Shown: positions 52,493 through 61,823 of the stretch, in pieces
How the letters are laid out: the number at the start of each line of letters is the position of its first letter
How positions within the stretch are numbered: position 1 is the first letter of the stretch
NCBI RefSeq assembly: GCF_014838715.1
Contig: NZ_CP061947.1
Span: 496,001-560,000, forward strand
Reading direction: 5' to 3'
Length of the DNA stretch: 64,000 nucleotides
From: Algoriphagus sp. Y33
GTDB lineage: Bacteria > Bacteroidota > Bacteroidia > Cytophagales > Cyclobacteriaceae
The notes under the pieces: model-generated
What the model saw: the letters and a program-made list of their open reading frames with translations, nothing else
Told to the model about the DNA's origin: nothing
Databases searched by the model: none
Position numbers and translations under genes: made by a program

Positions 52493-52945
52493 ATGAAGCC
52501 AGCAACTGCAAGAGCTATTTTTATTTTCTTATTACTATTTCTAGGCGTAGGTGCCTTAGGTGGTGGTGCATTGCTCATCATCTCTCCATCAGGAGAATTA
52601 TTAGGTGGTTTGCCCTTATCAATTTTAGACCAATCACCTTTCAATGACTTTCTAATACCTGGCATTATTCTGTTTTTGATTTTAGGGATTTCCCCATGTC
52701 TTTTGGCGGTAGCTTTAATTAAAAAGCCTTCAAACAGATTTGCTGAATATTTCAACTTCTTTAGAGATATGTATTGGGGTTGGTCATTCAGTATTTACAT
52801 AGCTTTCGCACTAATTATTTGGATACAAGTTGAAACAATTTACATACAGGGCACAAGCTGGCTACAAACTTTCTACATGTTATACGCCATACCTATCATT
52901 TTCGTGGCACTGTTGCCCCAGATCAGAACACTTTACAAAAAATGA
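52493..52945 (+). CDS. small multi-pass membrane protein
   Basis: 150 residues with four membrane helices (IFIFLLLFLGVGALGGGALLI, FLIPGIILFLILGISPCLLAVALI, WSFSIYIAFALIIWIQV, FYMLYAIPIIFVALLPQI). It resembles unnamed small membrane proteins often found next to DUF6544-type genes in Bacteroidota. Its stop overlaps the start of the following gene by 4 bp, so the pair was an operon. The partner is truncated, so the present function is unclear. Confidence 0.7.
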   Translation: MKPATARAIFIFLLLFLGVGALGGGALLIISPSGELLGGLPLSILDQSPFNDFLIPGIILFLILGISPCLLAVALIKKPSNRFAEYFNFFRDMYWGWSFSIYIAFALIIWIQVETIYIQGTSWLQTFYMLYAIPIIFVALLPQIRTLYKK

Positions 52946-53244
52946 ATATTATGGTAATTGTATTTTCAATACTCGGACTTATATTAGTCGTCTTAATCAT
53001 TGGCAAAATAAACTTATCCATAAAATTTCGTAAACAAGTGAAAGAACTTTTTTATTTATCAAAAAGTATATCTCAACAACAATTTCACAAAAGCCAAATA
53101 GACGGTTTGCCAGAACCGGTGCAAAGATATTTTAATTACATTTTAACGGATGGACAACCTTTGAAGTTCTTTGGAGATTGGAAAAGGGCGATTTCAGTTA
53201 TGCAAAATTTTACATCACCGAAATTGAGTATGACAATCCTGTAA
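52942..53244 (+). pseudogene. truncated DUF6544-like gene with a foreign 3' end
   Basis: Residues 1-75 (VIVFSILGLILVVLIIGKINLS, then SQIDGLPEPVQRYFNYILTDGQP) are the N-terminal membrane segment and conserved G-L-P-E-P-V-Q-R-Y-F block of the DUF6544/DUF6920-like family, which normally runs about 250 residues. After TDGQP the frame becomes unrelated, and another frame there reads DFSYAKFYITEIEYDNPVIS, the end of a different gene. This looks like a deletion fusion. The ATGA overlap with the gene before it is intact. Confidence 0.65.
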
Positions 53245-53528
53245 TAAGCTGAACGAATACCTATCAAGACCTTGTGTTATTTCCTTATGGATATTCTTTC
53301 CGTGACGGAAGCCGTACCTGTAACCTTCGAGCGTGAGTTCATAGTTGGCCAAGAGTAGTCAAATACGGCGGAAGTACAGTTGATCTTATCAGTTTGGATT
53401 GTATTACGATATGGTTGCTGATTGTTGTCTTCTGTCCATATGATTAAGATCATGGATAATGCATCTAAATCATTGTACCCTTGTATGTGACATTACTATA
53501 AAATCTACAAGGGTAAGAAAAACAAAAA

Positions 53529-54248
53529 ATGGAAAGCTTAGAACAAGAAGTAGCAGTGGCCATGCCTCGCATAGGAGATAAGGCTCCTGAATTTAAAGCC
53601 ATCACCACACAGGGAGAAATCAATTTTCCTGCAGACTATAAAGGTAAATGGGTAATTCTTTTCAGTCATCCTGCAGATTTTACGCCTGTTTGTACCTCAG
53701 AGTTTATGACGTTTGCCAAACTAGAGCCGGGATTTTCAGCGTTGAACTGTCAATTGGTAGGTTTGTCCATAGATGGCTTATACAGCCATATTGCCTGGCT
53801 CAGGACCATTAAAGACAAAATTGAATTCAAAGGCATGAAAAACATGGAAGTCAAATTTCCATTGATTGAAGATATTAGCATGTCGGTGGCGAAAAAATAT
53901 GGAATGATACAACCGGGAGAGAGCTCCACTAAAGCAGTCCGTGCAGTCTTCTATATCGATCCAAAAGGAATGATCCGTGCCATTATTTATTACCCACTAT
54001 CAATGGGTAGAAATTTTGATGAATTAAAAAGAGCGCTTATCGCTATGCAAACGGCCGATGCCTACAACATTGCAACACCTGCCGATTGGCAACCGGGTGA
54101 TGATGTGATCGTGCCAACTGCAGGCTCTTGTGGCGTTGCCAATGATAGAATGGAGACCAAAGAAGAGGGCATTACCTGCACTGATTGGTTTTTCTGTACC
54201 AAAAAGCTCTCTTTGGAGCAAGTTAATAATCCACCTCATAGCAATTAG
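53529..54248 (+). CDS. peroxiredoxin of the 1-Cys/Prx6 class
   Basis: 239 residues. The peroxidatic Cys is at about 55 in S-H-P-A-D-F-T-P-V-C-T-S-E-F. The C-terminal arm contains Y-Y-P-L-S-M-G-R-N and C-G-V-A-N-D and C-T-D-W-F-F-C, so extra cysteines might act as resolving residues. It reduces peroxides in the cytoplasm with thiol partners. It is followed 9 bp on by an OsmC-like gene, forming a two-gene peroxide-defence operon. About 280 bp of untranslated sequence precedes it. No OxyR-type site was noticed. Confidence 0.92.
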   Translation: MESLEQEVAVAMPRIGDKAPEFKAITTQGEINFPADYKGKWVILFSHPADFTPVCTSEFMTFAKLEPGFSALNCQLVGLSIDGLYSHIAWLRTIKDKIEFKGMKNMEVKFPLIEDISMSVAKKYGMIQPGESSTKAVRAVFYIDPKGMIRAIIYYPLSMGRNFDELKRALIAMQTADAYNIATPADWQPGDDVIVPTAGSCGVANDRMETKEEGITCTDWFFCTKKLSLEQVNNPPHSN

Positions 54249-54257
54249 GGACAAACC

Positions 54258-54725
54258 ATGGAACCCCACTTTTATAATGTAGATATCAATTGGGAAAACA
54301 GTCGCAAAGGCATTGTCTGTTCTCCAGAATTGAACAGGAAAAACGGGCTCTGCATCGAAGTAGCCACCCCACCGGAATTCCCAAAAGGTATGGAAGGAAT
54401 TTGGTCTCCGGAGCACCTGTTTGTAGCTGCGGTAAGCGGTTGCTTAATGACTACCTTTTTAGCCATTGCGGAAAATTCAACACTGGAGTTTGCAAGCTTT
54501 AGCTGTAAGGCAAAAGGAAAATTAGAAACCGTGGAAGGAGTTTTGATGATGAGTGAAATCCTGCTAAAACCTACTGTGGTTATCCACAGCGAACAGTATA
54601 GGGACAAGGCAACACGAATTATAAAAAAGGCGGAAAACGCTTGTTTGATTACCCATTCGATTAAGTCAAAAATCACAATGGAAATAACTGTTGAGGTAGC
54701 TCCTCATTTAATTGAATACAAATAA
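54258..54725 (+). CDS. OsmC-family peroxidase-like protein
   Basis: 155 residues. The two OsmC cysteines are at about C62 (A-A-V-S-G-C-L-M-T) and C83 (A-S-F-S-C-K-A-K), the redox pair used to reduce organic hydroperoxides. The family core PEHLFVAAVSGCLMTTFLAIAE is well kept, and the C-terminal T-R-I-I-K-K-A-E-N-A-C-L-I-T-H-S-I holds the conserved ACLIxxS motif. It is co-transcribed with the peroxiredoxin (9-bp gap) and probably handles organic peroxides alongside it. Confidence 0.92.
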   Translation: MEPHFYNVDINWENSRKGIVCSPELNRKNGLCIEVATPPEFPKGMEGIWSPEHLFVAAVSGCLMTTFLAIAENSTLEFASFSCKAKGKLETVEGVLMMSEILLKPTVVIHSEQYRDKATRIIKKAENACLITHSIKSKITMEITVEVAPHLIEYK

Positions 54726-54845
54726 AAACTACATGTATTCATCCACTGCCTCGATTTTGCCGGACTATCCCCAGCAAGATAAAGTGAAATAGTTGAATCA
54801 TTACAAAACATTTGAGAGATATTACTACTGTATTAAAGTAGAATT

Positions 54846-55343
54846 ATGCCAAGACCAACAGACAAAAAGGACTTATTGACACTGAGTCAAAAGAATTTTA
54901 AAGACCTGAACGATTTTGTTGATTCTTTCACGGAAGAAGACAAAAACAAAGAATTTCCCAAAGGAACAATGAACCGAAATTTTAGGGATGTTCTCGCTCA
55001 CTTATATCATTGGCATTTAATGACGATAGCGTGGTACACTATTGGAATGAAAGGTCATAAACCTGAGATGCCTGCAAAAGGGTACACCTGGAAAACAACT
55101 CCTGAGTTAAACAGAAAGATTTGGGAAACATACAGGACAACGGAATTGAAAAAAGTCAGAAAATCACTTGATAAATCCTTTAATGATGTTCAAGGAATTA
55201 TTAATAATCATTCCAATGAGGAACTTTTTCAAAAGAAAAAATACAAATGGACAGGAACAACTTCATTAGGAGCTTATTTGGTTTCTGCTACTTCCAGTCA
55301 TTACGATTGGGCGTTAAAACTTATGAAGAAAGCCATGAAGTAA
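54846..55343 (+). CDS. ClbS/DfsB-family four-helix protein
   Basis: 165 residues. The DUF1706 pattern is clear: RPTDKKDLLTLSQKNFKDLNDFV, RNFRDVLAHLYHWHLMTIAWYTIGMKGHKPEMPAKGYTWKTTPELN, and a last helix with S-A-T-S-S-H-Y-D-W-A. Some members protect against DNA-damaging metabolites such as colibactin; others have no known role. It belongs to the accessory-gene type seen elsewhere in this window, and a C-T-A-A-C-A-A-C motif follows its stop. AT-rich and probably acquired. Confidence 0.88.
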   Translation: MPRPTDKKDLLTLSQKNFKDLNDFVDSFTEEDKNKEFPKGTMNRNFRDVLAHLYHWHLMTIAWYTIGMKGHKPEMPAKGYTWKTTPELNRKIWETYRTTELKKVRKSLDKSFNDVQGIINNHSNEELFQKKKYKWTGTTSLGAYLVSATSSHYDWALKLMKKAMK

Positions 55344-55499
55344 AACTACCGCTAACAACTAGGTTTTCTTTTCGCGACAAGCACGAACAATGAAACAGTC
55401 TTCAAAGGAAACTAAAGTGTATCTTTCTGGTTCATTTGCTATAGCTTATTCGGGCATTGGAAATTGGTTCAGCCTTAAGTACTTTTAGTACAAAGCGAT

Positions 55500-55640
55500 T
55501 TACAAACATGAAGAGTTCCCGCAGTGGTGGGACAGGCTGTGTGAGGTGAGAGTCTCATGCACGGCCTGTCCCGTTTTACGGGAGTTCTGTGGGAAGGTGA
55601 GGGTGAAATTCCCTTGCCTGATCCGATTAGCAGTCAGGCT
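55500..55640 (+). ncRNA. group II intron 3'-end remnant (domain V and VI-like)
   Basis: 55533-55566 can be aligned without gaps with the 34-nt domain V of bacterial group II introns. It has two stems, the bulge region and a GNRA-type tetraloop GAGA in GTGAGGTGAGAGTCTCATG. The flanking GGGACAGGC (55529) and GCCTGTCCC (55572) extend the lower stem. The catalytic-triad position reads GGC rather than AGC. A GGGAA...TTCCC hairpin follows (about 55591-55613), as domain VI would. No reverse-transcriptase ORF is present. It lies 24 bp before the CPBP gene. Confidence 0.6.
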
Positions 55641-55663
55641 AAACCAAAACTCAGAAGGACAAG

Positions 55664-56371
55664 ATGACACTGAATTTGACAATAATTATAGTGGGATTTG
55701 TCGGGATAATTTTTCCGACATTTATTCTGATGACTTATCAAAAAGTAAATGCGAAGATAAATCAAGACGAAAAATATCGCTTGACCGATTACAAACAAAC
55801 CCTACTCATATTTTGGAGTTTGACATTATTGATTTTAATCGATTATTTCGTTTACCAACAACCGACACTGAATTTTCATCCAAAATTTTCCTTAGTAAGC
55901 ATTGGGCTGACAATTTTAGTTATGGCTTTTGCCCTTTTTCAATATACGACAACAAAAGTTTCGGCAAACAGCGCATACGTAGTTAAAGAAAAGCTGAAAG
56001 ACGTTTATCATTATTTGCCGAAAAGCAACAAAGAACTAAACTGGTTTTTGTTTCTTTCTATTAGTGCAGGAATTTGTGAGGAAATGATGTTTCGTCTATT
56101 TCTTTTTGAGTTTCTAAAAGAAAACACAAATCTGGTAATTGCTTTCGTGCTGACAAACATAATTTTTGCGATAACACATATTGGAAGTGGGAAAAATAAC
56201 CTAATCAGTTCATTTATCTTAGGTTTGTTGTTTTCCGCTATTTACTATATCACTGATAACATTTGGATAGCAATTATTTTGCATAGTTCAATTGACATAA
56301 ATGCTGGAATTTTAGGTTATAGAATAAACAGGACGACAACCAATGAGAATTTATCAAGTCCGAACCACTAA
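55664..56371 (+). CDS. CPBP-family intramembrane metalloprotease
   Basis: 235 residues with about six to seven membrane helices. The CPBP (Abi/CAAX-protease) motifs are in order: E139-E140-M-M-F-R144, T-H172-I-G-S-G, and I-L-H207-S-S-I-D, which place the catalytic Glu and His ligands in the membrane. Family members cleave or process membrane substrates and include bacteriocin-immunity proteins. The target here is unknown. The gene lies behind a group II intron remnant, has low GC and is followed by GAACCACTAACA, a possible weak cassette core. Confidence 0.9.
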   Translation: MTLNLTIIIVGFVGIIFPTFILMTYQKVNAKINQDEKYRLTDYKQTLLIFWSLTLLILIDYFVYQQPTLNFHPKFSLVSIGLTILVMAFALFQYTTTKVSANSAYVVKEKLKDVYHYLPKSNKELNWFLFLSISAGICEEMMFRLFLFEFLKENTNLVIAFVLTNIIFAITHIGSGKNNLISSFILGLLFSAIYYITDNIWIAIILHSSIDINAGILGYRINRTTTNENLSSPNH

Positions 56372-56811
56372 CACGGGTAACCGTTGCACAACCTCCTTTT
56401 AACTTCTTGATTTTTCGGATTCCGATTTAGGGAGTGTGTGATATTTGCTTAGTGGGCTGTGGTAGTGGGAAAAATTTCACTCGGATTTTTCTCCTGAAAT
56501 CCAATAGAAAGAACCGATAAGTCGGATTAAGCCAGCGGTATTACTTCATAGCTAAGCAAAAGGCCCCATACCCCTCACCGCATCTAGATCCGGAACAAGA
56601 CCCTATGCCCCACTTCTACTTAGAGCTGTACATGGGCGTAGTGAGATGCAGCTAATTCTGCTACTTAACCAAAAAACACTGCACTTCCTTTACAAAACAC
56701 CATGCTTCCCTCACATTTTTTTTCATTTTCTTAAAATATAGGCAGGTCATAGGATAGATTCTTCGATTTTTTCACTTTTCTCGTAATAACCTTTTAGTAG
56801 AGAACTACTTC
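56372..56811. other. gene-free stretch
   Basis: 440 bp with no gene. It starts with GAACCACTAACACGGG just before and after the CPBP stop, similar to tail D's GAACCGCCTAACAGGC. No further palindrome of that family could be traced. The rest is unremarkable. Confidence 0.35.
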
Positions 56812-57020
56812 GCCAACTTTTATCATCCTTCCGGGCTTAAATCCCGAGAACCTTTCAATCTAGTGGAAGCACTAGCTTCAAAAACACTATCTTATGATCG
56901 CCTTCTCCTTAAGGAGGATGGGATGAGGTCAAGAAAGCCAATTGAAAATTGGTTATGATATTAGGGTGGAATTACAAATCCCACCCAGTGCCACGAGCAA
57001 TGTGACTACGCCTAGAGGGG
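56812..57020. repeat. dispersed composite repeat R2
   Basis: Same module order as R1 (33921-34135): CCAACTTTTATCA, CTTAAATCCCG, GATCGCCTTCTCCTTAAGGA, CCAATTGAAAATTGG, the hairpin GGGTGGAATTACAAATCCC+ACCC, CCACGAGC-AATGTGACTAC and GCCTAGAGGGG. The right edge cuts the PhyH fragment at about 57021. Confidence 0.75.
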
Positions 57021-57331
57021 AATTTTGCCACATCCAGATGTGACCCTTTATAAATGATGGTGGGAGCATCATACTCGGTGACATCTGAATACAATACCAG
57101 CAGCAACAATGCACGGCCTTTGGAGTTGATGTTGCTTCGCCACTCCATGTAATTTGACGGTTCATCACCCGGAAAGCTTACATCTACGTGTTTGCCCGTG
57201 TCATCGGGCATTTTTTCAGACGGAAACCGGACTGGAAACGTACCTACACTACGGCAGGGATACCACTTGTTGCGGCCGACCAGCTGGTCAAAGGCAGTAA
57301 GCAGCTTTGGGGTATTTACAGATTCGATGAA
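57021..57331 (-). pseudogene. internal fragment of a phytanoyl-CoA-dioxygenase (PhyH)-like gene
   Basis: Minus-strand codons read SVNTPKLLTAFDQLVGRNKW, SEKMPDDTGKHVDVSFPGD, GRALLLLVLYSDVTEYDAP, TIIYKGSHLDVAKF. The H-V-D is the family's iron-binding H-x-D, and DAPTIIYKGSHLDV is its conserved later strand. The fragment is cut at its C-terminal side by repeat R2. Its N-terminal side joins a head-to-head fragment of another gene. Confidence 0.65.
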
Positions 57332-58105
57332 GGATGTTTGTGTATACATTGCCAGACAACTGACTGGTATCAATATACAGGTAGCGAATTTCAATATCTT
57401 GATAGTACCACCCAGTATTGGTCGGAGACGTACTACGTCCCTTATGACGGCGGCGGAGGCTATGGCAGTTATAGTAATTACGACTGGGGACAATATGGCA
57501 CCGCGGGTTCCATGCCGTTACTTATCATTAATCACCTGACAGGAAAGGCTAATTGCGTTTATGGCAAGCTGAAAATCGGTAGTTCAACCTTTAAAAATGC
57601 AATTCAAAAATTTGATGGGCAGTTTCCGGTGGCGCATTTGAAGTTCTCTTTGGATTACACTTTAGCCAGCACAACAAATGCGGAAACGGACAATAGTGGG
57701 GAATATCATATTGAAATTAAGATTAATGGGAATACACTTTCTGATCGTACCGTTTTAGGTTTGGCCCGGACTCTTGCTCATGAGATAATACATGCTGAAA
57801 TGTATCGTAAGTTACGGTCTGTTGGCTATACAGTTTCAATTAATGATTTTCCGGGAATTTATTACTATTATTCTCAGTATAAAGACTGGCAACATGAACA
57901 AATGGCAGCACATTATAGAGAAACAATTGTAGACATTCTCAGAGAGTTTGATAACTCACAACATACGGATCAATTCTACGATGATTTAAGTTGGGTGGGA
58001 TTACAAAGAACAGTTTCCTGGAGCAGTCTTTCCGGAAGTGACACGACTCGAATAATCCAAACTGTACAAAACAATAGGCAAAATGGAAACAAAAACTGCA
58101 ATTAA
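57332..58105 (+). pseudogene. 3' part of a secreted protein with HExxH (5' end lost)
   Basis: The plus-strand frame is open from 57188, but codons before about 57332 are antisense to the PhyH fragment. Real similarity starts at C-L-C-I-H-C-Q-T-T-D-W-Y-Q-Y-T-G and runs through a Gly/Tyr-rich linker (PYDGGGGYGSYSNYDWG) to a zincin-like domain: LARTLAHEIIHAEMYRKL with H-E-I-I-H. Similar C-terminal modules end many large Bacteroidota surface proteins. Lacking a signal peptide, this copy is probably not exported. Confidence 0.6.
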
Positions 58106-58532
58106 GGCAAGGATTAAAGGCTTGGTAGTACTGTTTTTATTGCCTTTGTTCTTTTGTAATGCTCAATCAAACAGTGTTGTCCATTTATCCTACAATATTA
58201 AGGAACCTTTCAAGTCGGTAAGGAAAATTGAAAACGTGAATGGGAATATTGACTTCCATATTGACAACGAATATTTTCAATATCAAGAAGGCAAAGATGA
58301 GATCAGTAAAATAGAACCAGCTTGTCTTGAAGATATTGAAATCATCGATATCGGTACACTTCTAAGATTGTCCTGGCAAAAGAAAAAGGAATTGTTGGAA
58401 AAAGAAGAAAAAACAGGCGTTATCCATGTTTTGACAAAAGATCAGACTTTCGACAAAATCTATCTGTATGAAAAAACCGAATTGGGTACCATCGAAAGAT
58501 ATGAGGTCAGGTGGATTGAAAAAATTGAGTGA
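58083..58532 (+). CDS. small secreted protein of unknown function
   Basis: 149 residues. The N terminus KARIKGLVVLFLLPLFFCNAQS is a signal peptide (ending CNAQ). The mature part is charged, mixed alpha/beta, with no recognised domain (YNIKEPFKSVRKIENVNGNIDFHI). It overlaps the 3' end of the metallopeptidase-like fragment by 23 bp, so it was the second gene of that unit, possibly a partner or inhibitor of the protein. A terminator follows at 58649. Confidence 0.6.
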   Translation: METKTAIKARIKGLVVLFLLPLFFCNAQSNSVVHLSYNIKEPFKSVRKIENVNGNIDFHIDNEYFQYQEGKDEISKIEPACLEDIEIIDIGTLLRLSWQKKKELLEKEEKTGVIHVLTKDQTFDKIYLYEKTELGTIERYEVRWIEKIE

Positions 58533-58648
58533 ATAAACGGGATTAAGGCATCTCGGGAGTCTCTCCACTGGGTGTAGAAGAAATATGATTAGTACTAGGT
58601 GAGGTCGCAACTACAACTGCTTTCGTTTGTTTCTTTACTAATTGCAAA

Positions 58649-58687
58649 AAAAATCAGGTCATAATTTGGAGTTGTGGCCTGATTTTA
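58649..58687 (+). terminator. rho-independent terminator
   Basis: AAAATCAGGTCA and TGGCCTGATTTT form a 12-bp stem with one G-T pair and a 13-base loop, followed by TATTGTTTTAT. It lies 117 bp after the stop of the small secreted gene. Confidence 0.65.
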
Positions 58688-58971
58688 TTGTTTTATCTCT
58701 AGCTATTAGCCAAGATATAGGTTATCCAACTAAAGTATAGCTCATCAAAAGGGTTATGTTGTTTTTCCTGACGCAATCGAATTTCAACAAGGTGATGTAG
58801 TGGGAAGATATCGGTTCAATTAGTACCGATCTAAAAGATCAAGTGAATAAGTCTCCGTTCTCTCCAGATCTCGGCCATTGCCTGAGCATTGAAATTTTAA
58901 AACCTCCCTCATTTTTTTTCCATTTTCATGAAAAATTCCCCGTACAGGAGGGACAAGCATTAAAAATCTCT

Positions 58972-59110
58972 TCGGTAGGACTGAGCGTGAAGGATTAATC
59001 CAGTAGGACCGAGGGTGAGGAAACAGTCTGGGGGACTGTTTTAGTGAGGTGCCGGAATGCAGCGTGGAATCTAGCGAGGGGCCAGCCTGTAGCGGAGGAT
59101 TTAGCGAAGT
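58972..59110. repeat. diverged copy of the 59-bp repeat family
   Basis: Shares TAGGACTGAGCGT and GGGCCAGC-TGTAG with the array at 52082. The central hairpin is kept but with different bases: AAACAGTC-TGGG-GACTGTTT here versus GATTAGTCC-GGT-GGACTAATC there. Paired changes preserve the stem. Confidence 0.7.
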
Positions 59111-59261
59111 AGCCAGCCTGCGTGATGGGATGGTATCATTTTATTCCTTTTATTGCATAAGTCTTTTAGTTTTTGAGATCGAATATCCCGATAAGCGAAG
59201 CGATTCGGGAACGACCAACCTACTTCTTGCACTTCACGCCCATCTGGAGCAGAGCCGATCA

Positions 59262-59378
59262 CCCTCTCTCTTCAGGAGAGGGCGGGGGGTGAGGTAGAAC
59301 ACCCATTCGGGCTTAAATCCGGAACCTATCAAACACCTTTTGATTCTGATATCTTGATGATAGTACCAAACAGGCTCA
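59262..59378. repeat. dispersed composite repeat R3, modules permuted
   Basis: CTCTCTTCAGGAGAGGG-CGGGGGGTGAGGT followed by GGGCTTAAATCCGGAACC, ATCAAACACC, GATTCTGATATCTTGATGAT. The same modules occur in R1, but there the GGAACTCATCAAACACC block precedes the CTTTTCAGGAGAGG block. The GGGTGG...CCACCC hairpin is missing. Confidence 0.65.
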
Positions 59379-59531
59379 CTCTCATGCAAAGGAGTTTACA
59401 ATGACCAATAGAAAAATAACCGCTATTAAAAGTGGGTTATATGGTGGTTAGCTACCTAGCGTTATCTGAATAACAGTCATAAAATGGATATAATAAATAA
59501 GTATGCTCAATTTTAGGGAGACAGAAATCGA

Positions 59532-59876
59532 ATGACAGAAAGACCAAACATATTAGTAGTTTGTGGACGAAATAAGAAACGAAGTAGAACCGCAGAACAC
59601 ATTTTTAAAAATGACAACCGCTTCAATATTCGTTCCGCTGGACTAAGCCCCAAAAGCGATAGAAGAATATCAGAAAATGATTTGAATTGGGCAGACTTAG
59701 TTTTTGTAATGGAAACAGGGCAACGATCAAAAATTTGGGAATTATACAGACATATGCAATTGCCCGAAATAGAAATCTTAAATATTCCGGACGACTATGA
59801 ATTTATGAATGAAGAACTTGTTGAAATACTAACAGAGGGAATTAACGATACATTAAAAATAGTTTACAAACTTTGA
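59532..59876 (+). CDS. low-molecular-weight protein-tyrosine-phosphatase-like protein, copy 2
   Basis: 114 residues, over 90 percent identical by eye to copy 1 at 36048. It has the same C-G-R-N-K-K-R-S-R phosphate-loop-like start, W-A-D-L-V-F-V-M-E, and the D-D-Y-E-F-M acid region. Homology to copy 1 begins about 20 bp before the ATG (CAATTTTAGGG-x-GACAG). It overlaps the downstream hydrolase start by 4 bp (TTGA), so this is the intact form of a two-gene unit. Confidence 0.85.
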   Translation: MTERPNILVVCGRNKKRSRTAEHIFKNDNRFNIRSAGLSPKSDRRISENDLNWADLVFVMETGQRSKIWELYRHMQLPEIEILNIPDDYEFMNEELVEILTEGINDTLKIVYKL

Positions 59877-60514
59877 CAAATGAAATTTGCATATTTAGTG
59901 GACTTGGAGCAGACGAGAGAGTTTTTCAAAAACTTGACTTTTCTGGCTTCAAGACAACTTTTGTAAAATGGATTGTTCCGCAAGACGAAGAAACAATTGA
60001 ACATTACGCAACACGACTTCTTGACCAAATCTCGGCAACAAATCCAACTCTAATTGGACTTTCATTCGGTGGTCTTATTGCTGTTGAAGTGGCTAAACAA
60101 ATTGATACCCAAAAAGTAATTTTAATTGCTTCTGCTAAAACAAAAAGTGAAATTCCATTTTACTATCGTTTCGCTGGACGACTTGGACTTCACAAACTTT
60201 TGCCGACAGGACTTTTAAAAAGCTCAAACTTTGTTACAAACTGGTTTTTCGGAACCAGCTCAACATTTGACAAGCAGCTATTAAAGCAAATTCTTATTGA
60301 TACCGACCCTACTTTTTTAAATTGGGCAATTGACAAAGTAACACGTTGGACAAACCAAACACAGACAAAGAATATATTTCATATTCACGGCACAGGTGAC
60401 AGAATTTTACCTTTGGGTTTTATAAACTGTGACCGGACTGTTAAAAACGGTGGACATTTAATGACACTAAACAAAGCGGATGAACTGAATAACATAATAA
60501 AACAACAAATATGA
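59873..60514 (+). CDS. alpha/beta hydrolase (intact partner of the phosphatase-like gene)
   Basis: 213 residues from a TTG that overlaps the phosphatase stop; the nearby ATG is out of frame. The fold is a small alpha/beta hydrolase: I-F-S-G-L-G-A-D-E-R near the N terminus, the nucleophile elbow G-L-S-F-G-G-L-I-A, an acid near H-G-T-G-D-R-I-L-P, and His in V-K-N-G-G-H-L-M. The substrate is unknown. The coupling with a phosphatase-like protein is conserved in both copies here, but only this copy is whole. Confidence 0.85.
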   Translation: MTNEICIFSGLGADERVFQKLDFSGFKTTFVKWIVPQDEETIEHYATRLLDQISATNPTLIGLSFGGLIAVEVAKQIDTQKVILIASAKTKSEIPFYYRFAGRLGLHKLLPTGLLKSSNFVTNWFFGTSSTFDKQLLKQILIDTDPTFLNWAIDKVTRWTNQTQTKNIFHIHGTGDRILPLGFINCDRTVKNGGHLMTLNKADELNNIIKQQI

Positions 60515-60819
60515 CGGACGAAGGAAGAAGAAGAGATCCTTCATCCACCATCGGCATCAACAGGGTAGGAGTTGCCGCAGCATGGGAATTCGCCAAGTCG
60601 ATAGAAGATTATTAGCAAATAGGGTAATTAACTTTAGACGGGATTGAGGTTGAAATCTTCATTTAGAGTAATTAAACAGGGATTTGATAAGTAAATTTTA
60701 GACATTTTGAGGGAGCTGATTTAGCTATCATGATCATGTGATCTGCACATATTGTCTCTTTAACCCCTGTAGAGGTGTCCATTTATATTCATATATTTAT
60801 TCTGTCAAAAACGCAAAGG

Positions 60820-61713
60820 ATGGATATTTTTAAATGGCAACAAGTCATAGAATTTAGTAGAACCTTCCAAACGGAATTAGACTGCAAAAAATATTTGGCA
60901 GAACTCAAATGGAAGGATGGATTTACTTGCCGCAAATGTGGTCATCAGGGTAGTCAAATTAGGAAGGATTACGCACGCACTTGTAATAAGTGCAGTGATA
61001 CTGAAAGTGCCGGTGCAGACACGTTGCTCCATAAAGTCAAATTTGGCCTTGTAAAGGCCTTTCATATCTGTTTTGAGATGAGTACAAGTACAAAAGGGCT
61101 CTCTGCCATGTATGTAGCCAAGCGTTATGCGATTAACCGTAAAACAGCAATGAGTTTCATGCATAAAGTACGTGAGGCAATGAAATCGGGTGAAAATCAT
61201 CCGATGCAGGGAGAGGTTCATGTGGATGAGTTTGTAGTGGGAGGCCAGGAAGCCGGACATACCGGAAGGAGTTATGGAGGCAAGAAAAAGAAGACAGTGT
61301 GCGCCGTCGAGCTTACCGGGGAAGGAAAAGTAAGACGGTTTTATGCCTTAAAAATCAAGGATTTATCGGCTAAATCTCTGCGATCTATTTTTGAAAGCCA
61401 TCTAGACAAGGCCGCCCAGGTGATTACAGATGAATGGAAAGGATACTGGCCGATCAGTAAGGATTACACCATCAAACAGCGTCCAAGTGAATTGGGCTTG
61501 AATTTTAAAGCGCTTCATACAATGATCCATCAAGTGAAATCATGGTTGCGAACGACGTATTCCTGGGTTAGCAAAAGGCATATTGATCGTTACTTGAGTG
61601 AGTTTTCAAATCGGATCAATCGCTCTCAGAATAAAGAGACTATTTTCTACATATTGATCACAAGAATGGTAAATCAGGATAAGATCTATATTTCAATGGT
61701 GCCTGATTGTTAA
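60820..61713 (+). mobile_element. IS1595-family (ISXO2-like) transposase gene
   Basis: 297 residues from ATG 60820 (frame open to 60775). A zinc-ribbon-like N terminus has C-x-x-C pairs in FTCRKCGHQGS and RTCNKCSD. The ISXO2-type DDE domain follows: G-E-V-H-V-D-E-F-V-V-G-G, then A-A-Q-V-I-T-D-E-W-K-G-Y and H-x-Q-V-K-S-W-L-R-T-T-Y. All catalytic-looking acids are present and the frame is intact, so it may be active. Inverted ends were not securely identified; GGTGTCCATT (60776) and AATGGTGCC (61697) are the best candidates. A beta-propeller lipoprotein gene follows 110 bp on. Confidence 0.85.
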
Positions 61714-61823
61714 CCGATTAGTTTCCAGTCCATTCAGAGAGCTTTTGATTTAAGAAAAAAGTTATGCGAAGTCTTTGTAGATAAACATGATATTTTCAAC
61801 GGATTCATTTATAAAGTCGAAGT

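Noticed and set aside
60776..61706. Inverted ends of the IS1595-type element (GGTGTCCATT / AATGGTGCC)
   Set aside because: Only five to six bases match convincingly, and the right one would lie inside the transposase coding sequence. Not strong enough to set element borders.
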